Shown: positions 1 through 9,362, numbered from the stretch's first letter. The stretch: 64,000 nt of DNA from an uncultured Amylibacter sp. (GCA_959347345.1 OY365738.1:558001-622000); one strand, 5' to 3'. Translations and numbers: made by a program. Notes: a model not told the origin generated them from the sequence alone.

Positions 1-24
1 CAACTAATAACTAACAACTAAACT
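1..24. repeat. Heptamer stop array (partial, at window edge)
   Basis: Three units of the TAACTAA-type heptamer (TTAGTTR on the other strand) directly abut the 3' end of the tRNA-Thr gene. The array continues beyond the window. Confidence 0.85.
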
Positions 25-100
25 TGGTGCCGCTGATAGGACTTGAACCTACGACCCCATCATTACGAATGATGTGCTCTACCAGCTGAGCTACAGCGGC
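25..100 (-). tRNA. tRNA-Thr (anticodon CGT)
   Basis: On the minus strand the sequence folds as a complete 76-nt tRNA. The acceptor arm GCCGCTG pairs with the 3' end and CCA is encoded. The D-arm region AGCTCAGCTGGTAGAGC and a T arm with GGTTCAAGTCC are present. The anticodon stem CATCA/TGATG closes the loop TTCGTAA, giving anticodon CGT, which reads ACG (Thr). It lies ten bases downstream of the gor stop, with heptamer repeats on its other side. Confidence 0.96.
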
Positions 101-109
101 CAAACCAGT

Positions 110-1447
110 TTATCCCCCTTTATCACAAACCCGCGTGGGGATGCGCATCGTCACCAGCTCCTCTGCCGCGGTGGGATGCACCGCCACAACCGCATCAAAA
201 TCCGCCTTTGTCGCCCCCATTTTCACGGCTATCGCCGCCAGTTGTATCATTTCCCCCGCAGCATGTCCAACTATATGCACTCCCAGAACTTTGCCCGTCG
301 CCACAGAGACTATCATCTTCATCAGCATCTTTTCATCGCGACCCGCCAAAATATGCTTCATTGGGCGGAAATGCGACACATAAACCTCCACCGATTCACG
401 GGCGGACGCGGATTCTTCCGTCAGCCCAACCGTGCCAATCTCTGGCTGAGTGAAAACCGCCGTGGCTATATCGGCGTAATCCATAGTGCGCGGGGTGGCG
501 TGGAACGCGGTATCCACAAACGCCACAGCCTCGCGTATCGCAACAGGGGTGAGCTGGACGCGGTCGGTCACATCGCCTATCGCATAAACACCTTTGCGAC
601 TGGTTTGGGCGTAGTCATCAACGACTATCGCGCCCTTTTTGAGCGTGATATCCGCGTCCTCCAAGCCCATGTTTTCCGTATTCGGCACACGCCCAGTCGC
701 CAGCATCACCGCCCCAAATTGCTCGCCATTCACACGCAGGGTTTCGGTTATCCCGTCAATATCGGTATTCGTGCGCAAATCAATGTTTTTATTGCGCATT
801 TCGGTGGCTATGTGGTTGCGGACTTCGTTATCAAACCCGCGGAGGATTTGCTCGCCTCGGTAAAATTGCGTGGTTTTCACGCCCAATCCGTTTAGGATAC
901 AGGCGAACTCGCAGGCTATGTAGCCGCCGCCGATGATAAGGATGGATTTTGGGAGTGTCGGCAGGTGGAATATATCGTTGGACGTTATCGCGTGGCTTGC
1001 GCCCTTTATATTAGGGACAAAAGGGCGACCGCCCGTGGCGATAAGGATTTTATCGGCGGTTACGGTTTTGGAGTTTAGGTGGATTTCGTGCGGGTTGCCT
1101 AGGCGGGCGCGGGATTTGAAAACGGTGACCCCTGCTTTTTCAAGGTTGGTTTGATAGATGGATTCTAGGCGAGCGATTTCCGCGTCTTTGGCGGGCAGGA
1201 ATTTTGCCCAATCAAATGTGGCGGGGGGGGTGTCCCAGCCATAGCCTTTGGCATCGTTTAGGGTTTCGGCGAATTCTGACGCGTAGACCATTAGTTTTTT
1301 CGGCACACAACCGCGAATAACGCAAGTGCCACCCATGCGGTATTCCTCTGCTAGGGCGACTTTTGCCCCCGTTTCGGCGGCGAGGCGGGCGGCACGAACC
1401 CCGCCAGAGCCACCCCCTATAACGAATAAATCAAAGTCGTGGGTCAT
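110..1447 (-). CDS. gor: Glutathione-disulfide reductase
   Basis: Cytosolic FAD flavoprotein that reduces glutathione disulfide with NADPH. The 445 aa are typical of the family. Visible are the FAD-binding GGGSGG at residues 11-16, the redox disulfide in GGTCVIRGCVPKK (C42 and C47), a second Rossmann motif GGGYIACEF near 173 for NADPH, and the C-terminal HPTAAEE whose His (about 424) is the proton donor. The ATG follows AAAGGATTT. It lies 11 bp behind the ankyrin gene on the same strand, so rpiA, the ankyrin gene and gor may be one transcript. A related pyridine nucleotide-disulfide oxidoreductase is the alternative, but GCVPKK favours Gor. Confidence 0.93.
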   Translation of the reverse strand: MTHDFDLFVIGGGSGGVRAARLAAETGAKVALAEEYRMGGTCVIRGCVPKKLMVYASEFAETLNDAKGYGWDTPPATFDWAKFLPAKDAEIARLESIYQTNLEKAGVTVFKSRARLGNPHEIHLNSKTVTADKILIATGGRPFVPNIKGASHAITSNDIFHLPTLPKSILIIGGGYIACEFACILNGLGVKTTQFYRGEQILRGFDNEVRNHIATEMRNKNIDLRTNTDIDGITETLRVNGEQFGAVMLATGRVPNTENMGLEDADITLKKGAIVVDDYAQTSRKGVYAIGDVTDRVQLTPVAIREAVAFVDTAFHATPRTMDYADIATAVFTQPEIGTVGLTEESASARESVEVYVSHFRPMKHILAGRDEKMLMKMIVSVATGKVLGVHIVGHAAGEMIQLAAIAVKMGATKADFDAVVAVHPTAAEELVTMRIPTRVCDKGG

Positions 1448-1458
1448 GTTAAATCCTT

Positions 1459-2349
1459 TTATTTATAGAGTGCATCGTTTAATGCCCAATAGGCTTTAGA
1501 GTCTTTTAGATGCTCGTTTTCCTCTGCAAGGTCGAGGGGAGTCTTATCCCTACTATTTTTTGCTTTAGCATCCGCCCCAGCTTTTAATAAAGCGATAATC
1601 GTTTCAGGGGTTTCATTACCAGATGCCGCAAGATGAAGCGGTGTCCATCCAGATCTATCCTTTGCATTCAGATTTGCACCTGCATCCAGAAAAACCTTAA
1701 TCACTTCGGGGTTTTTATTTTTCCATGCCGCATAATGAAGCGGTGTCCATCCATTTCTATCCTTTGCATTTAGATTTGCACCTGCATCCAACAGAGCCAT
1801 AATTACTGCGGGGCTTTCATTATGCCTAGCCGCCCAATGAAACGGTGTCACCCACTCTTCATCTTGCGCATTTACATCTGCACCTGCATCCAGAAAAGCC
1901 ATTGTCACTTTTAGGCTTGCGCCCTCTGCCTCAAAATGAAATGGGGTTTGCTCGCTACTGGTTCGTGCATGCACATCTGCCCCTGCCTCCAACAGAGCCA
2001 ATGCTACTTTATCGTTTCTATTCTGTACGGCTTCATGGAGTGGTGTCCATCCATGTTTATTCCTTGTATTAACATCTGCACCTGCATCCAATAAAGCCAT
2101 AGTCGCCTTGAGGTCTTTAATCGTAAATACCACCTTATGAAGCGGGGTGTTTCCTTCCGCATCCCTTGCATGCAAATCTGCCCCATTATTTAGGCAAGAC
2201 TGCACCTGTTCAAAAGTTACCTTGTGCCAATAATCCCAAGTCTTATCCGCCCACCCGCAACCTTGCGCCAAAGCAGGCAGAGTCCCCAACCACATCATAA
2301 CCATAAGTGCTAGGGTCGCCCGTGTCATATTCACTATTTTATTTTGCAT
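1459..2349 (-). CDS. Exported ankyrin-repeat protein
   Basis: 296 aa with an N-terminal signal peptide (hydrophobic stretch about 10-27, likely cleavage after ALA at about 28) and then about seven ankyrin repeats, each with a TPLH or TPFH core and a GADVNA- or GANLNA-type turn. Two neighbouring repeats are almost identical in DNA as well as protein, so they duplicated recently. It is probably a periplasmic protein-binding scaffold; the partner is unknown. The start is preceded by AAAGGATTG. It sits between rpiA and gor with 12 and 11 bp gaps and is probably co-transcribed. The family is certain, the role is not. Confidence 0.85.
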   Translation of the reverse strand: MQNKIVNMTRATLALMVMMWLGTLPALAQGCGWADKTWDYWHKVTFEQVQSCLNNGADLHARDAEGNTPLHKVVFTIKDLKATMALLDAGADVNTRNKHGWTPLHEAVQNRNDKVALALLEAGADVHARTSSEQTPFHFEAEGASLKVTMAFLDAGADVNAQDEEWVTPFHWAARHNESPAVIMALLDAGANLNAKDRNGWTPLHYAAWKNKNPEVIKVFLDAGANLNAKDRSGWTPLHLAASGNETPETIIALLKAGADAKAKNSRDKTPLDLAEENEHLKDSKAYWALNDALYK

Positions 2350-2361
2350 GTCATCAATCCT

Positions 2362-3204
2362 TTAATCTTGCAAAAGCATAGCACCAATTTCTGCTAATTC
2401 ATATTGCGTTTCTTCCCATTTGCTCTTGCCTGTTTCACGGCTTTTCACAAGACCCGTGCCGTCCGCCATAACCACCGCATTTGCCATTTTCAAGAAAAAT
2501 CCTGTTTCCACGACCCCAGCAATGGAGCGTAAATAGCCGTCTAAAGCATCAGGGTCTGCAATATGTTTTAAGTGTAAGTCTAAAATATAGTGACCCTCAT
2601 CAGTGATAAAAGGTTTATTACCCACCATGCGTTGAATCGGTTCGCTTGCCCTCGCAACAGTACGTACGAACAAGTTCAACAGCACCGCTTGCTCAATATA
2701 TTTGTAGGTTGTTTGCCAAGAGAACTGGACAACTTCCACAGGCAAAGGAAACGCGCCCAGCGCATCCACAGCCTTACTCGCATCGGTAATGACAATAAAT
2801 TTCTTTGCCGACCGAGCTGTCATTTTTTCTTGTAATAACGCCCCGCCCCCGCCTTTTATCAAATTATGTGCGGGGTCAAATTCATCCGCACCATCAATCA
2901 CCAAATCTAAAAATTTAAGGTCTTCCAAAGATTCAATCTTACCCAACGGGGCTAGGTCATCCAGCGATTCAATTTTTATTCCCAGACTTTCTGCTAATTC
3001 CGTTGTTTGGGAAGAGGTCGCACAGGCACGAAAGGTCAAGCCCCGTGATTGCTTACCCGCAAGCAGTTTCACAAACCAAGAGGCAGTTGACCCCGTGCCA
3101 ATGCCTATTTTCATTCCATCCTTAACTTCCGCCAGAGCATGCCATGCCGCAAATATTTTTGCTTTTTCAGCATCAGGTAAGTTTTGTAGGTCTTCTATAT
3201 TCAT
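2362..3204 (-). CDS. rpiA: Ribose-5-phosphate isomerase A
   Basis: Interconverts ribose-5-phosphate and ribulose-5-phosphate in the pentose phosphate pathway. Family motifs are GIGTGSTA near residue 34, IDGADEFDP near 103 and IKGGGGALLQEK just after. The start at 3204 is chosen because AGGACA precedes it and the protein then begins as RpiA does; an in-frame GTG 75 bp upstream has no such support. At 280 aa it is longer than the usual 220-235. Part of the excess is an in-frame duplication of a KIESLxDL segment just before the active-site loop, part a C-terminal extension. Confidence 0.93.
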   Translation of the reverse strand: MNIEDLQNLPDAEKAKIFAAWHALAEVKDGMKIGIGTGSTASWFVKLLAGKQSRGLTFRACATSSQTTELAESLGIKIESLDDLAPLGKIESLEDLKFLDLVIDGADEFDPAHNLIKGGGGALLQEKMTARSAKKFIVITDASKAVDALGAFPLPVEVVQFSWQTTYKYIEQAVLLNLFVRTVARASEPIQRMVGNKPFITDEGHYILDLHLKHIADPDALDGYLRSIAGVVETGFFLKMANAVVMADGTGLVKSRETGKSKWEETQYELAEIGAMLLQD

Positions 3205-3281
3205 TTGATTTGTCCTATGGTTTATCCCCTGCCCCGCGTTTAGCGGATTTTCTAAAAAAGATAAAGAGTCAATATTCACTA

Positions 3282-3425
3282 ATCACTAATCGCTAATCAC
3301 TAATCACTAATCACTAATCCTATGTCGTTTTCCACACCCCACATGGTTAAATAACGCCTAGCTTCCACACAATACCCTGCTAAATAAAACCTTCACTAAT
3401 AACTAACAACTAATAACTAACAACT
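3282..3425. repeat. Heptamer arrays between rpiA and sdaA
   Basis: Two blocks flank about 70 bp of unique DNA: units of CTAATCA/CTAATCG type at 3282-3322 and of TAACTAA/CAACTAA type at 3393-3425. The second block stops only four bases before the sdaA start, so it would lie in the 5' leader. No clear sigma-70 promoter is visible in the unique part. Confidence 0.8.
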
Positions 3426-3429
3426 ACCC

Positions 3430-4806
3430 ATGTTCCTCAGCATCTTTGACATCTTCAAAATCGGCATAGGCCCGTCGTCCAGCCACACAATGGGGCCGAT
3501 GGTCGCGGCAAAACGATTCCTCAGCCAAATCCAAACCGCCAAAATCAAACCCGCCCGATTGGGTGCGTCCTTGCACGGGTCGCTCGCCTTTACGGGCAAG
3601 GGGCATCACTCGGATTTCGCCGTCATCATGGGGCTGGCGGGTGCACAACCCGAAACGTTTGACCAAAAAGCGGCCGCCTTGCTGTTGGAACACATAACGG
3701 AAACCAAAACCATCCGCCCTGACGGACACCCGCTCTATGAATTCGACCCAGAAATCGCAGTCGCCTTTGATTACGACACCATTCTGCCCGCCCATTCCAA
3801 CGGCATGACATTCTTTGCCTATGACGCGGACGGCAAAGTTATATTGGAACAAATCTTTTATTCCATAGGCGGTGGCTTCGTTCAAACAGACGCGGAAATG
3901 ACGGAAAACGCATCAACCAAAGGCCCCGTGCAGAAGGTATTTTACCCCTTTAATACGGCGGACGAATTGCTGTCCATGTGCAAATCCACGGGCAAAACCA
4001 TAGCCGAGATAGTCCATGAAAACGAAATCATGCACATGACGGCGGGCGAGTTAAAGGCGGGAATTGACCGTATTTGGGACGTTATGGATGATTGTATTGA
4101 CAAAGGCTTGAAGACCGGCGGAATTCTGCCGGGCGGGTTAAATGTGCGCAGGCGGGCGCAGGGTATTTATGATGCTTTAAACGCCGAACACGGGCAGAAT
4201 CAAACCGCCCCGCATGTGGTGAATGATTGGATTGCCACCTATGCTATGGCGGTGAATGAGCAGAACGCGGCAGGTGCCCGCGTGGTAACCGCCCCCACGA
4301 ACGGCGCGGCGGGGGTTATTCCAGCGACTCTGCGGTATTATAGGGATCATGTGCCGAATGCTTCGGCGGACGGGGTGGAAGTGTTTTTGCTGACTGCGGC
4401 GGCGATTGGCGCGTTAATAAAATCCAACGCGTCCATATCGGGGGCAGAGGTCGGGTGTCAAGGTGAAGTCGGCTCTGCCGCGTCTATGGCGGCGGCGGGG
4501 TTATGTGCGGTTATGGGCGGGACTCCGATGCAGATTGAAAACGCGGCGGAAATAGCGTTAGAGCATCATTTGGGAATGACGTGCGATCCGATTGCTGGGC
4601 TGGTGCAGGCTCCGTGTATTGAACGGAATGGGCTGGGCGCGATAAAAGCAGTGTCGGCGGCATCGCTGGCGTTACGCGGGGATGGTGTGCATTTGGTGAG
4701 TTTGGATGCGTGTATTGAGACTATGCGCCAGACTGGGCTGGATATGAATACGAAGTATAAAGAGACTTCACTGGGCGGGTTGGCGGTGAATTTGCCGGCG
4801 TGTTAG
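3430..4806 (+). CDS. sdaA: L-serine ammonia-lyase, iron-sulfur type
   Basis: Deaminates L-serine to pyruvate and ammonia with a [4Fe-4S] cluster. The 458 aa have the single-chain layout. Near the N-terminus is the [11 protein letters not shown] motif; the C-terminal half has the cluster region with [12 protein letters not shown], a Cys about 14 residues on, and [12 protein letters not shown]. The start lies immediately behind a heptamer array and no Shine-Dalgarno sequence is visible. The stop codon TAG is formed by the first unit of the following heptamer array (final residue Cys, then TAG). Confidence 0.94.
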   Translation: MFLSIFDIFKIGIGPSSSHTMGPMVAAKRFLSQIQTAKIKPARLGASLHGSLAFTGKGHHSDFAVIMGLAGAQPETFDQKAAALLLEHITETKTIRPDGHPLYEFDPEIAVAFDYDTILPAHSNGMTFFAYDADGKVILEQIFYSIGGGFVQTDAEMTENASTKGPVQKVFYPFNTADELLSMCKSTGKTIAEIVHENEIMHMTAGELKAGIDRIWDVMDDCIDKGLKTGGILPGGLNVRRRAQGIYDALNAEHGQNQTAPHVVNDWIATYAMAVNEQNAAGARVVTAPTNGAAGVIPATLRYYRDHVPNASADGVEVFLLTAAAIGALIKSNASISGAEVGCQGEVGSAASMAAAGLCAVMGGTPMQIENAAEIALEHHLGMTCDPIAGLVQAPCIERNGLGAIKAVSAASLALRGDGVHLVSLDACIETMRQTGLDMNTKYKETSLGGLAVNLPAC

Positions 4807-4847
4807 TTGTTAGTTATTAGTTGTTAGTTGTTAGTTGTTAGTTTTTT
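4803..4847. repeat. Heptamer stop array between sdaA and dapB
   Basis: About six TTAGTTG/TTAGTTA units between two convergent genes. The first unit supplies the sdaA stop. Confidence 0.88.
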
Positions 4848-4853
4848 TAGGAA

Positions 4854-5672
4854 TTAATTTTTAAATTCTTCCCATAAGGAAGCCAAAACATCTTGCATAT
4901 CATATTCACCCGCAGGCTGATTCATTCCCCAACGTGCGGCCTGCAATGCACCCCGTACAAAGATAGACCTATCAGTTGCAATATGGCGTAAAATTATACG
5001 CTCGCCTTTACCTGAAAAAATAACATCATGTTCGCCTACGACATCGCCCGCACGAATAGAACTATACTCAATCGTGCCAGTCTCCCGCCCTCCAACTATA
5101 TCAGTATCAAGCTTTGGCGGGTTTTTTTTCCCCATATCCACTGCATTGCCCAGCATCAAGGCTGTGCCAGACGGTGCATCAATTTTATTGCGGTGATGCG
5201 TTTCTACAATATTTATATCAAAGTAATCTCCTAAAACAGAACTAACCAAATTCGTCGTTTTTGCCAATAAGTTAATACCAATGCTCATATTACCAGAGCG
5301 AATAATCCGTGCATGTCGCCCTGCCACCGCTATTTTTTCTAATTGCTTTTCATTAAACCCAGTCGTGCCAATGACTAAAACGCATTTCGCCTGTGCTGCC
5401 AATTCAGCGTGAAGCACGCTTGACTCTGGACTTGTGAAATCAATCACCACATCGGCTTTTGCAAACAATTCTACCGCGTCCGCGACAACCTTTGCACCTA
5501 TATCAGCACCACCCAAACAAGCACCAACGTCACGACCAATCCAGTCATGCCCTGCCCGTTCCGTAGCACCAACCAGTTTCATAACATTCTCATCAATCAC
5601 ACCCTTTATCAACGCTTGCCCCATACGACCTGACGCTCCCATCACTGCTATTTTCTTTTGTTCTAGTAGCAT
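4854..5672 (-). CDS. dapB: 4-hydroxy-tetrahydrodipicolinate reductase
   Basis: NAD(P)H-dependent reduction in the lysine and diaminopimelate pathway. The 272 aa match the family. Motifs are the nucleotide-binding GASGRMG at residues 12-18, DFTSPE near 97, and the catalytic region HHRNKIDAPSGTA with its conserved His and Lys. The ATG at 5672 follows GGGGATAAAA. It is monocistronic as far as can be seen, divergent from rbfA with a 75 bp gap. Confidence 0.95.
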   Translation of the reverse strand: MLLEQKKIAVMGASGRMGQALIKGVIDENVMKLVGATERAGHDWIGRDVGACLGGADIGAKVVADAVELFAKADVVIDFTSPESSVLHAELAAQAKCVLVIGTTGFNEKQLEKIAVAGRHARIIRSGNMSIGINLLAKTTNLVSSVLGDYFDINIVETHHRNKIDAPSGTALMLGNAVDMGKKNPPKLDTDIVGGRETGTIEYSSIRAGDVVGEHDVIFSGKGERIILRHIATDRSIFVRGALQAARWGMNQPAGEYDMQDVLASLWEEFKN

Positions 5673-5747
5673 TTTTTATCCCCTTGTGTTTTGCCCAGAA
5701 TTTGCTATATCTTACCCTAAATCCACACAAAGTCAAGGCACATAATC

Positions 5748-6158
5748 ATGGCAAAGAAACCCGAACACCGCGGCACTTTCACCCGCGCCCAAAGCCAACG
5801 CCAACTGCGCGTGGGTGAGAATATCCGCCGCGCCCTCGCCCAGATTTTGCAACGCGATGGACTGCACGATCCCGCACTGGCGCAGACCTCTATCACCATC
5901 GGCGAAGTCCGTTCCAGCAGTGATTTGAAGACCGCGCATATCTATGCCCTACCGCTCGGCGGGGAAAACGCCCCCGCGGTTATTGAGGCTTTGAACCGCA
6001 ATGCCTCGGAGATTCGGTTTGCGTTAAACAAGCATTTGGCGATGAAATTCTCGCCCCAATTGCGGTTTTTTCTGGATGAAACCTTTGACCATATTGACCA
6101 AACCCGCGCGTTGCTAGACCGCGATGCGGTGCGTGCGGATGTGGCGAAAGATGGTTAA
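5748..6158 (+). CDS. rbfA: Ribosome-binding factor A
   Basis: Assembly factor for the 30S subunit, acting on 16S rRNA maturation. At 136 aa it has the usual KH-like fold length. Visible are the N-terminal QRQLRVGENIRRALAQIL helix, the ITIGEVRSSSDLKTAHIY strand region and a C-terminal FFLDETFDHID segment. It overlaps truB by 8 bp, the rbfA-truB pairing common in Alphaproteobacteria. The Shine-Dalgarno sequence is weak (AAGGCAC). Confidence 0.93.
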   Translation: MAKKPEHRGTFTRAQSQRQLRVGENIRRALAQILQRDGLHDPALAQTSITIGEVRSSSDLKTAHIYALPLGGENAPAVIEALNRNASEIRFALNKHLAMKFSPQLRFFLDETFDHIDQTRALLDRDAVRADVAKDG

Positions 6159-7077
6159 AACACCCCCGAAACCCCCCCGCAAAAAACTGCCCATAGACGG
6201 CTGGTTGGTGATTGATAAACCCGCGAACATGACCTCTAATACCGTTGTTAATAAGGTAAAATGGGCGATGTCCGCGGCCAAAGCTGGGCATAGCGGCACG
6301 CTGGACCCGACCGCCACTGGGATTTTGCCAATCGCGCTGGGCGAGGCGACTAAAACCATCCCCTTTGTCATGGACGCGCTGAAAACTTACCGTTTCACCC
6401 TGCGTTTGGGGGTTGCCACAAACACGGACGATACCGAGGGCGAAGTGACCGTTACCAGCGAAATCCGCCCCGATGATGCGGCGATTCGCGCGGGGTTAAC
6501 AGCGTTTGAGGGCGATATTATGCAGCGTCCCCCGCAGTTCTCGGCGGTGAAAATTGACGGGCAACGCGCCTATCATTTGGCACGGGCTGGGGTGGATTTC
6601 ACGGTGCAGGAACGGCCTTTGTGGGTGGAATCTCTGGCGATGATTTCGCGCCCCGATGCCGACCATGTCGTGCTGGAAATGGTGTGTGGGAAAGGCGGTT
6701 ATGTGCGCTCTATCGCGCGGGATTTGGGGGAAATGCTGGGCTGTTTTGCCCATGTTGCGGGGTTGCGCCGTACCGAAACGGCTGGTTTTAATGAAAGCCA
6801 CGCGGTGGATTGGGACGCGGTTTTGAACGCGGATTTGGGGGCGTTATCGGCGCGTTTGTTGCCGATAGAGGCAGGTTTGCACAGCCTGCCCTGCGTGGTT
6901 TGCCCGATGGACGCGGCCAGCAGCCTGTATCAAGGCAACCCCGCCCCGGTGATTTTTTGCGAGGCGGAAGAGGGTGCGCAGGCTTGGGCGCGGTGTGGCG
7001 ACCGACCAATAGCCATTGGCGTTTATAGCAACGGGATGGTGCATCCGAATCGGGTGCTGTTGCCGTCCAAACGATGA
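6151..7077 (+). CDS. truB: tRNA pseudouridine(55) synthase
   Basis: Makes pseudouridine 55 in the T loop of tRNA. The catalytic Asp is in GHSGTLDPTATG at about residue 52, preceded by the substrate motif GWLVIDKPANMTS; the GGYVRSIARDLG motif follows later. The ATG at 6151 is preferred: it lies inside the end of rbfA and gives the usual N-terminus, whereas the open frame runs nine codons further upstream. 308 aa. The stop overlaps the next start in ATGA, implying translational coupling. Confidence 0.94.
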   Translation: MVKTPPKPPRKKLPIDGWLVIDKPANMTSNTVVNKVKWAMSAAKAGHSGTLDPTATGILPIALGEATKTIPFVMDALKTYRFTLRLGVATNTDDTEGEVTVTSEIRPDDAAIRAGLTAFEGDIMQRPPQFSAVKIDGQRAYHLARAGVDFTVQERPLWVESLAMISRPDADHVVLEMVCGKGGYVRSIARDLGEMLGCFAHVAGLRRTETAGFNESHAVDWDAVLNADLGALSARLLPIEAGLHSLPCVVCPMDAASSLYQGNPAPVIFCEAEEGAQAWARCGDRPIAIGVYSNGMVHPNRVLLPSKR

Positions 7078-7592
7078 ATTATGCGAATATGATAAACCGA
7101 ACCCACAGACGGATTGACGCGGATTGCTTGGCGATATACTCGGACTGCGAGGCGTACCGCTATCTGTTGCAGATAGTTTGGGATGAGACCGCACCGATGG
7201 CTATGTTCGTGATGTTAAACCCGTCCACCGCCACCGAATTGGCAAACGACCCAACCGTGGAGCGATGCGAAATCCGCGCCCGCCGTGCGGATTTTGGCGG
7301 GGTTTGTATCGGCAATATATTCGCCTATCGTGCCACAGACCCGCGCGAATTGCAACGGGTGGCAGACCCAATCGGGGCGGGTAACGATGCGATTATTGCG
7401 CGGCACGCGGGGCTGGCGGGGGCGGTTATTTGCGCTTGGGGCAACCACGGCGGGTTATTGGGGCGAGGCGAGGCGGTGCATGCGATGTTACGCGGGCAAG
7501 TGGGTGCGTTATGGCATCTGGGGCTGAACAAAAGCGGCCAGCCCAAACATCCGTTGTATATTTCTTACGCGCAGGGGTTTATTAGTTATTAG
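7074..7592 (+). CDS. DUF1643 family protein
   Basis: 172 aa with family hallmarks FVMLNPSTAT near residue 43, a DPTVERCEIRARR segment, GNIFAYRATDP and AWGNHG. DUF1643 proteins have no settled biochemical role that I can state. The start overlaps the truB stop (ATGA), so translation is probably coupled. The last residues, ISY, and the TAG stop are encoded by the following heptamer array, so the original C-terminus has been replaced or fused. Confidence 0.85.
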   Translation: MNYANMINRTHRRIDADCLAIYSDCEAYRYLLQIVWDETAPMAMFVMLNPSTATELANDPTVERCEIRARRADFGGVCIGNIFAYRATDPRELQRVADPIGAGNDAIIARHAGLAGAVICAWGNHGGLLGRGEAVHAMLRGQVGALWHLGLNKSGQPKHPLYISYAQGFISY

Positions 7593-7645
7593 TTATTAGT
7601 TATTAGTTGTTAGTTATTAGTTGTTAGTTATTAGTGATTAGTGAT
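7581..7645. repeat. Heptamer stop array after DUF1643
   Basis: About nine TTAGTTA, TTAGTTG and TTAGTGA units. They provide the last three codons and the stop of the preceding gene and lead straight into array D1. Confidence 0.9.
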
Positions 7646-7648
7646 TTT

Positions 7649-8030
7649 AACTGGATTAACTAGAAATTACTCAAGTGAGTTATTTTGAGTTATTTATTAC
7701 TCCGATTAACTCGCTTGAGTTATTTTTAACTCACATTAACTCAAAATAACTCAAAATAACTCAATTAACTCACTTTAACTCAAAATAACTCACATTAACC
7801 ACCTGTGGTTATTTTGGTTATTAAATAACTCAATTAACCACGATTAACCACGATTAACTGCGGTTGGTTATTTTTGGTTATTTTTGGTTATTTTTGGTTA
7901 TTTTTGGTTATTTTTGGTTATTTTTGGTTATTCTTGGTTATTCTTGGTTATTTGTGGTTATTTGTGGTTATTTGTGGTTATTTGTGGTTATTTGTGGTTA
8001 TTTTTGGTTATGGCAGTTATGAATAACCAA
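7649..8030. repeat. Decamer-periodic array D1
   Basis: About 380 bp built almost only from words such as TTAACTCNNN, AATAACTCAA and GGTTATTTTT, spaced about 10 bp. The right part (about 7866-8010) is an exact tandem of fourteen 10-bp units GGTTATTNNT, with TTT, CTT or TGT in the variable positions. The left part contains short palindromes such as ACTCAAGTGAGT and AACCACCTGTGGTT. No gene is present. The right end is the reverse complement of the left end of array D2 at 23.74 kb. Heptamer units flank it on both sides. Confidence 0.9.
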
Positions 8031-8061
8031 TCACTAACAACTAACAACTAATAACTAGATA

Positions 8062-8089
8062 TTGACCTTTGCCAACAACCCGCTAATAT
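8062..8089 (+). promoter_or_regulatory. Sigma-70-like promoter of the MDR oxidoreductase
   Basis: TTGACC, 16 bp spacer, TAATAT, followed about 46 bp later by the ATG of the oxidoreductase at 8136. It lies just beyond the heptamers that end array D1. Confidence 0.65.
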
Positions 8090-8135
8090 CCCCCTACCCT
8101 ATTCACATAAAAACTTTAACAAAGGACTCCCACCC

Positions 8136-9155
8136 ATGACCCCAGTGAAAACCATGAAAGCAATCGGCTACACCGCAGCAGGAGCAATAGACGCGCCAAA
8201 CGCGCTGGTAGAATTCACCGCTCCAATCCCCGAAATATCCGCCAATGACTTGCTGGTGGAAGTCCGAGGAATCTCCGTCAACCCCGTTGACACAAAAATC
8301 CGCAAAGCCCAATCCCCCGATTCGGGGCATAAAATCATAGGCTATGACGCGGCGGGCATCGTCCGCGCCACGGGCAAGGCGGTGACAAAATTCAAAATCG
8401 GCGACGAAGTCTACTACGCGGGCGACATCACCCGCCCAGGCACGAACGCCCAATTCCACGCGGTGGACGCACGAATAGTCGCTCGCAAACCCAAATCTCT
8501 GGATTTCGCGCAATCGGCGGGGATGGCATTGACCTCCATCACGGCTTGGGAGCTAATGTTCGACTCCCTGCGATTAACACGCGGGCAGAACGGCGCGATT
8601 TTAATCATAGGCGGCGCGGGCGGGGTCGGCTCAATCCTGATACAACTGGTGAAACGGCTGACGGGCATGCGGGTGATAGCAACGGCTTCGCGTGATGAAA
8701 CAATCGCGTGGGTGGGCAAAATGGGCGCGGATGATGTGGTCAATCACCACGAGGATTTGGCAACGCAGATGGCGGATTTGGGGTGTGCGCCGGGCTATGT
8801 CGCCGCGTTAAACGGTACGGCGGGGCATTTCGGCGCGATTGTGGAGCTGATAAAACCACGCGGGCATATCGGGATTATTGATGATTTTGGGGCGTGCGAT
8901 ATGATGCTGGCAAAGCCCAAATCGCTGAGCGTGAATTGGGAGTTTATGTTCACGCGGTCTATGTTTAACACGGAGGATATGGCAGCGCAAGGTGCGTTGC
9001 TGGATGAAGTGTCGGGGCTGTTGGATAAGGGCGATTTGATATCTACCGTGACGGGCAATCTTGGCGTGATGAGTGCGGATTCTATGATAAAAGCCCACAG
9101 GTTGCAGGAAGACGGGCGAGTTATTGGGAAGAATGTTCTTTTTGTTAACGATTAA
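8136..9155 (+). CDS. Zinc-type alcohol dehydrogenase family / quinone oxidoreductase-like MDR protein
   Basis: 339 aa of the medium-chain dehydrogenase/reductase superfamily. The N-terminal GroES-like half begins with [20 protein letters not shown]. The nucleotide-binding half has [15 protein letters not shown] near residue 165, which suggests NAD(P)H binding. The overall pattern fits the subfamily annotated as zinc-binding alcohol dehydrogenase family protein; no full set of catalytic zinc ligands is apparent, so a quinone or enone reductase activity is more likely. The start follows AAAGGACT. The final VND and the stop lie in a TTAACGA heptamer array. Substrate unknown. Confidence 0.82.
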   Translation: MTPVKTMKAIGYTAAGAIDAPNALVEFTAPIPEISANDLLVEVRGISVNPVDTKIRKAQSPDSGHKIIGYDAAGIVRATGKAVTKFKIGDEVYYAGDITRPGTNAQFHAVDARIVARKPKSLDFAQSAGMALTSITAWELMFDSLRLTRGQNGAILIIGGAGGVGSILIQLVKRLTGMRVIATASRDETIAWVGKMGADDVVNHHEDLATQMADLGCAPGYVAALNGTAGHFGAIVELIKPRGHIGIIDDFGACDMMLAKPKSLSVNWEFMFTRSMFNTEDMAAQGALLDEVSGLLDKGDLISTVTGNLGVMSADSMIKAHRLQEDGRVIGKNVLFVND

Positions 9156-9300
9156 CGATTAACGATTAACGATGAATGAGTCTTTGCCACGGCTCGTTTG
9201 GGGCTGGTCGGCATTCGCGTAGCGATGACGAAGACCCGCAAGGGCTAAAATAACTAATAACTAATAACTAATAACTAATAACTAATAACTAATAACTAAC
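9146..9300. repeat. Heptamer arrays around a truncated element A end
   Basis: TTAACGA units (9146-9172), then a fragment of element A (about 9175-9247, containing the conserved GGTCGGCATTCGCG and GACGAAGACCCGC words), then seven to eight ATAACTA heptamers to 9297. Only the hairpin end of element A is present. Confidence 0.8.
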
Positions 9301-9309
9301 CCCCCCCAT

Positions 9310-9340
9310 AAAAAAAGCAAGCGACCTTACGACCGCTTGC
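9310..9340 (-). terminator. Intrinsic terminator of the proX-like gene
   Basis: On the minus strand a 10-bp stem starting GCAAGCG and closing with CGCTTGC carries a GTAA tetraloop and is followed by seven T. It starts 22 bp after the stop of the binding-protein gene. Confidence 0.85.
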
Positions 9341-9362
9341 TCTAATAATCACTAATCACTAA

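Noticed and set aside
74..895. 273-codon open frame opposite gor
   Set aside because: It is the antisense shadow of gor and resembles no protein family, while gor is well supported.
3205..3279. Upstream GTG start for rpiA
   Set aside because: It would add 25 residues with no similarity to RpiA, partly over repeat DNA; the ATG at 3204 has a good ribosome-binding site.
7866..8010. Regular 10-bp tandem as a CRISPR array
   Set aside because: There are no spacers; the units are contiguous and there is no cas gene in the window.
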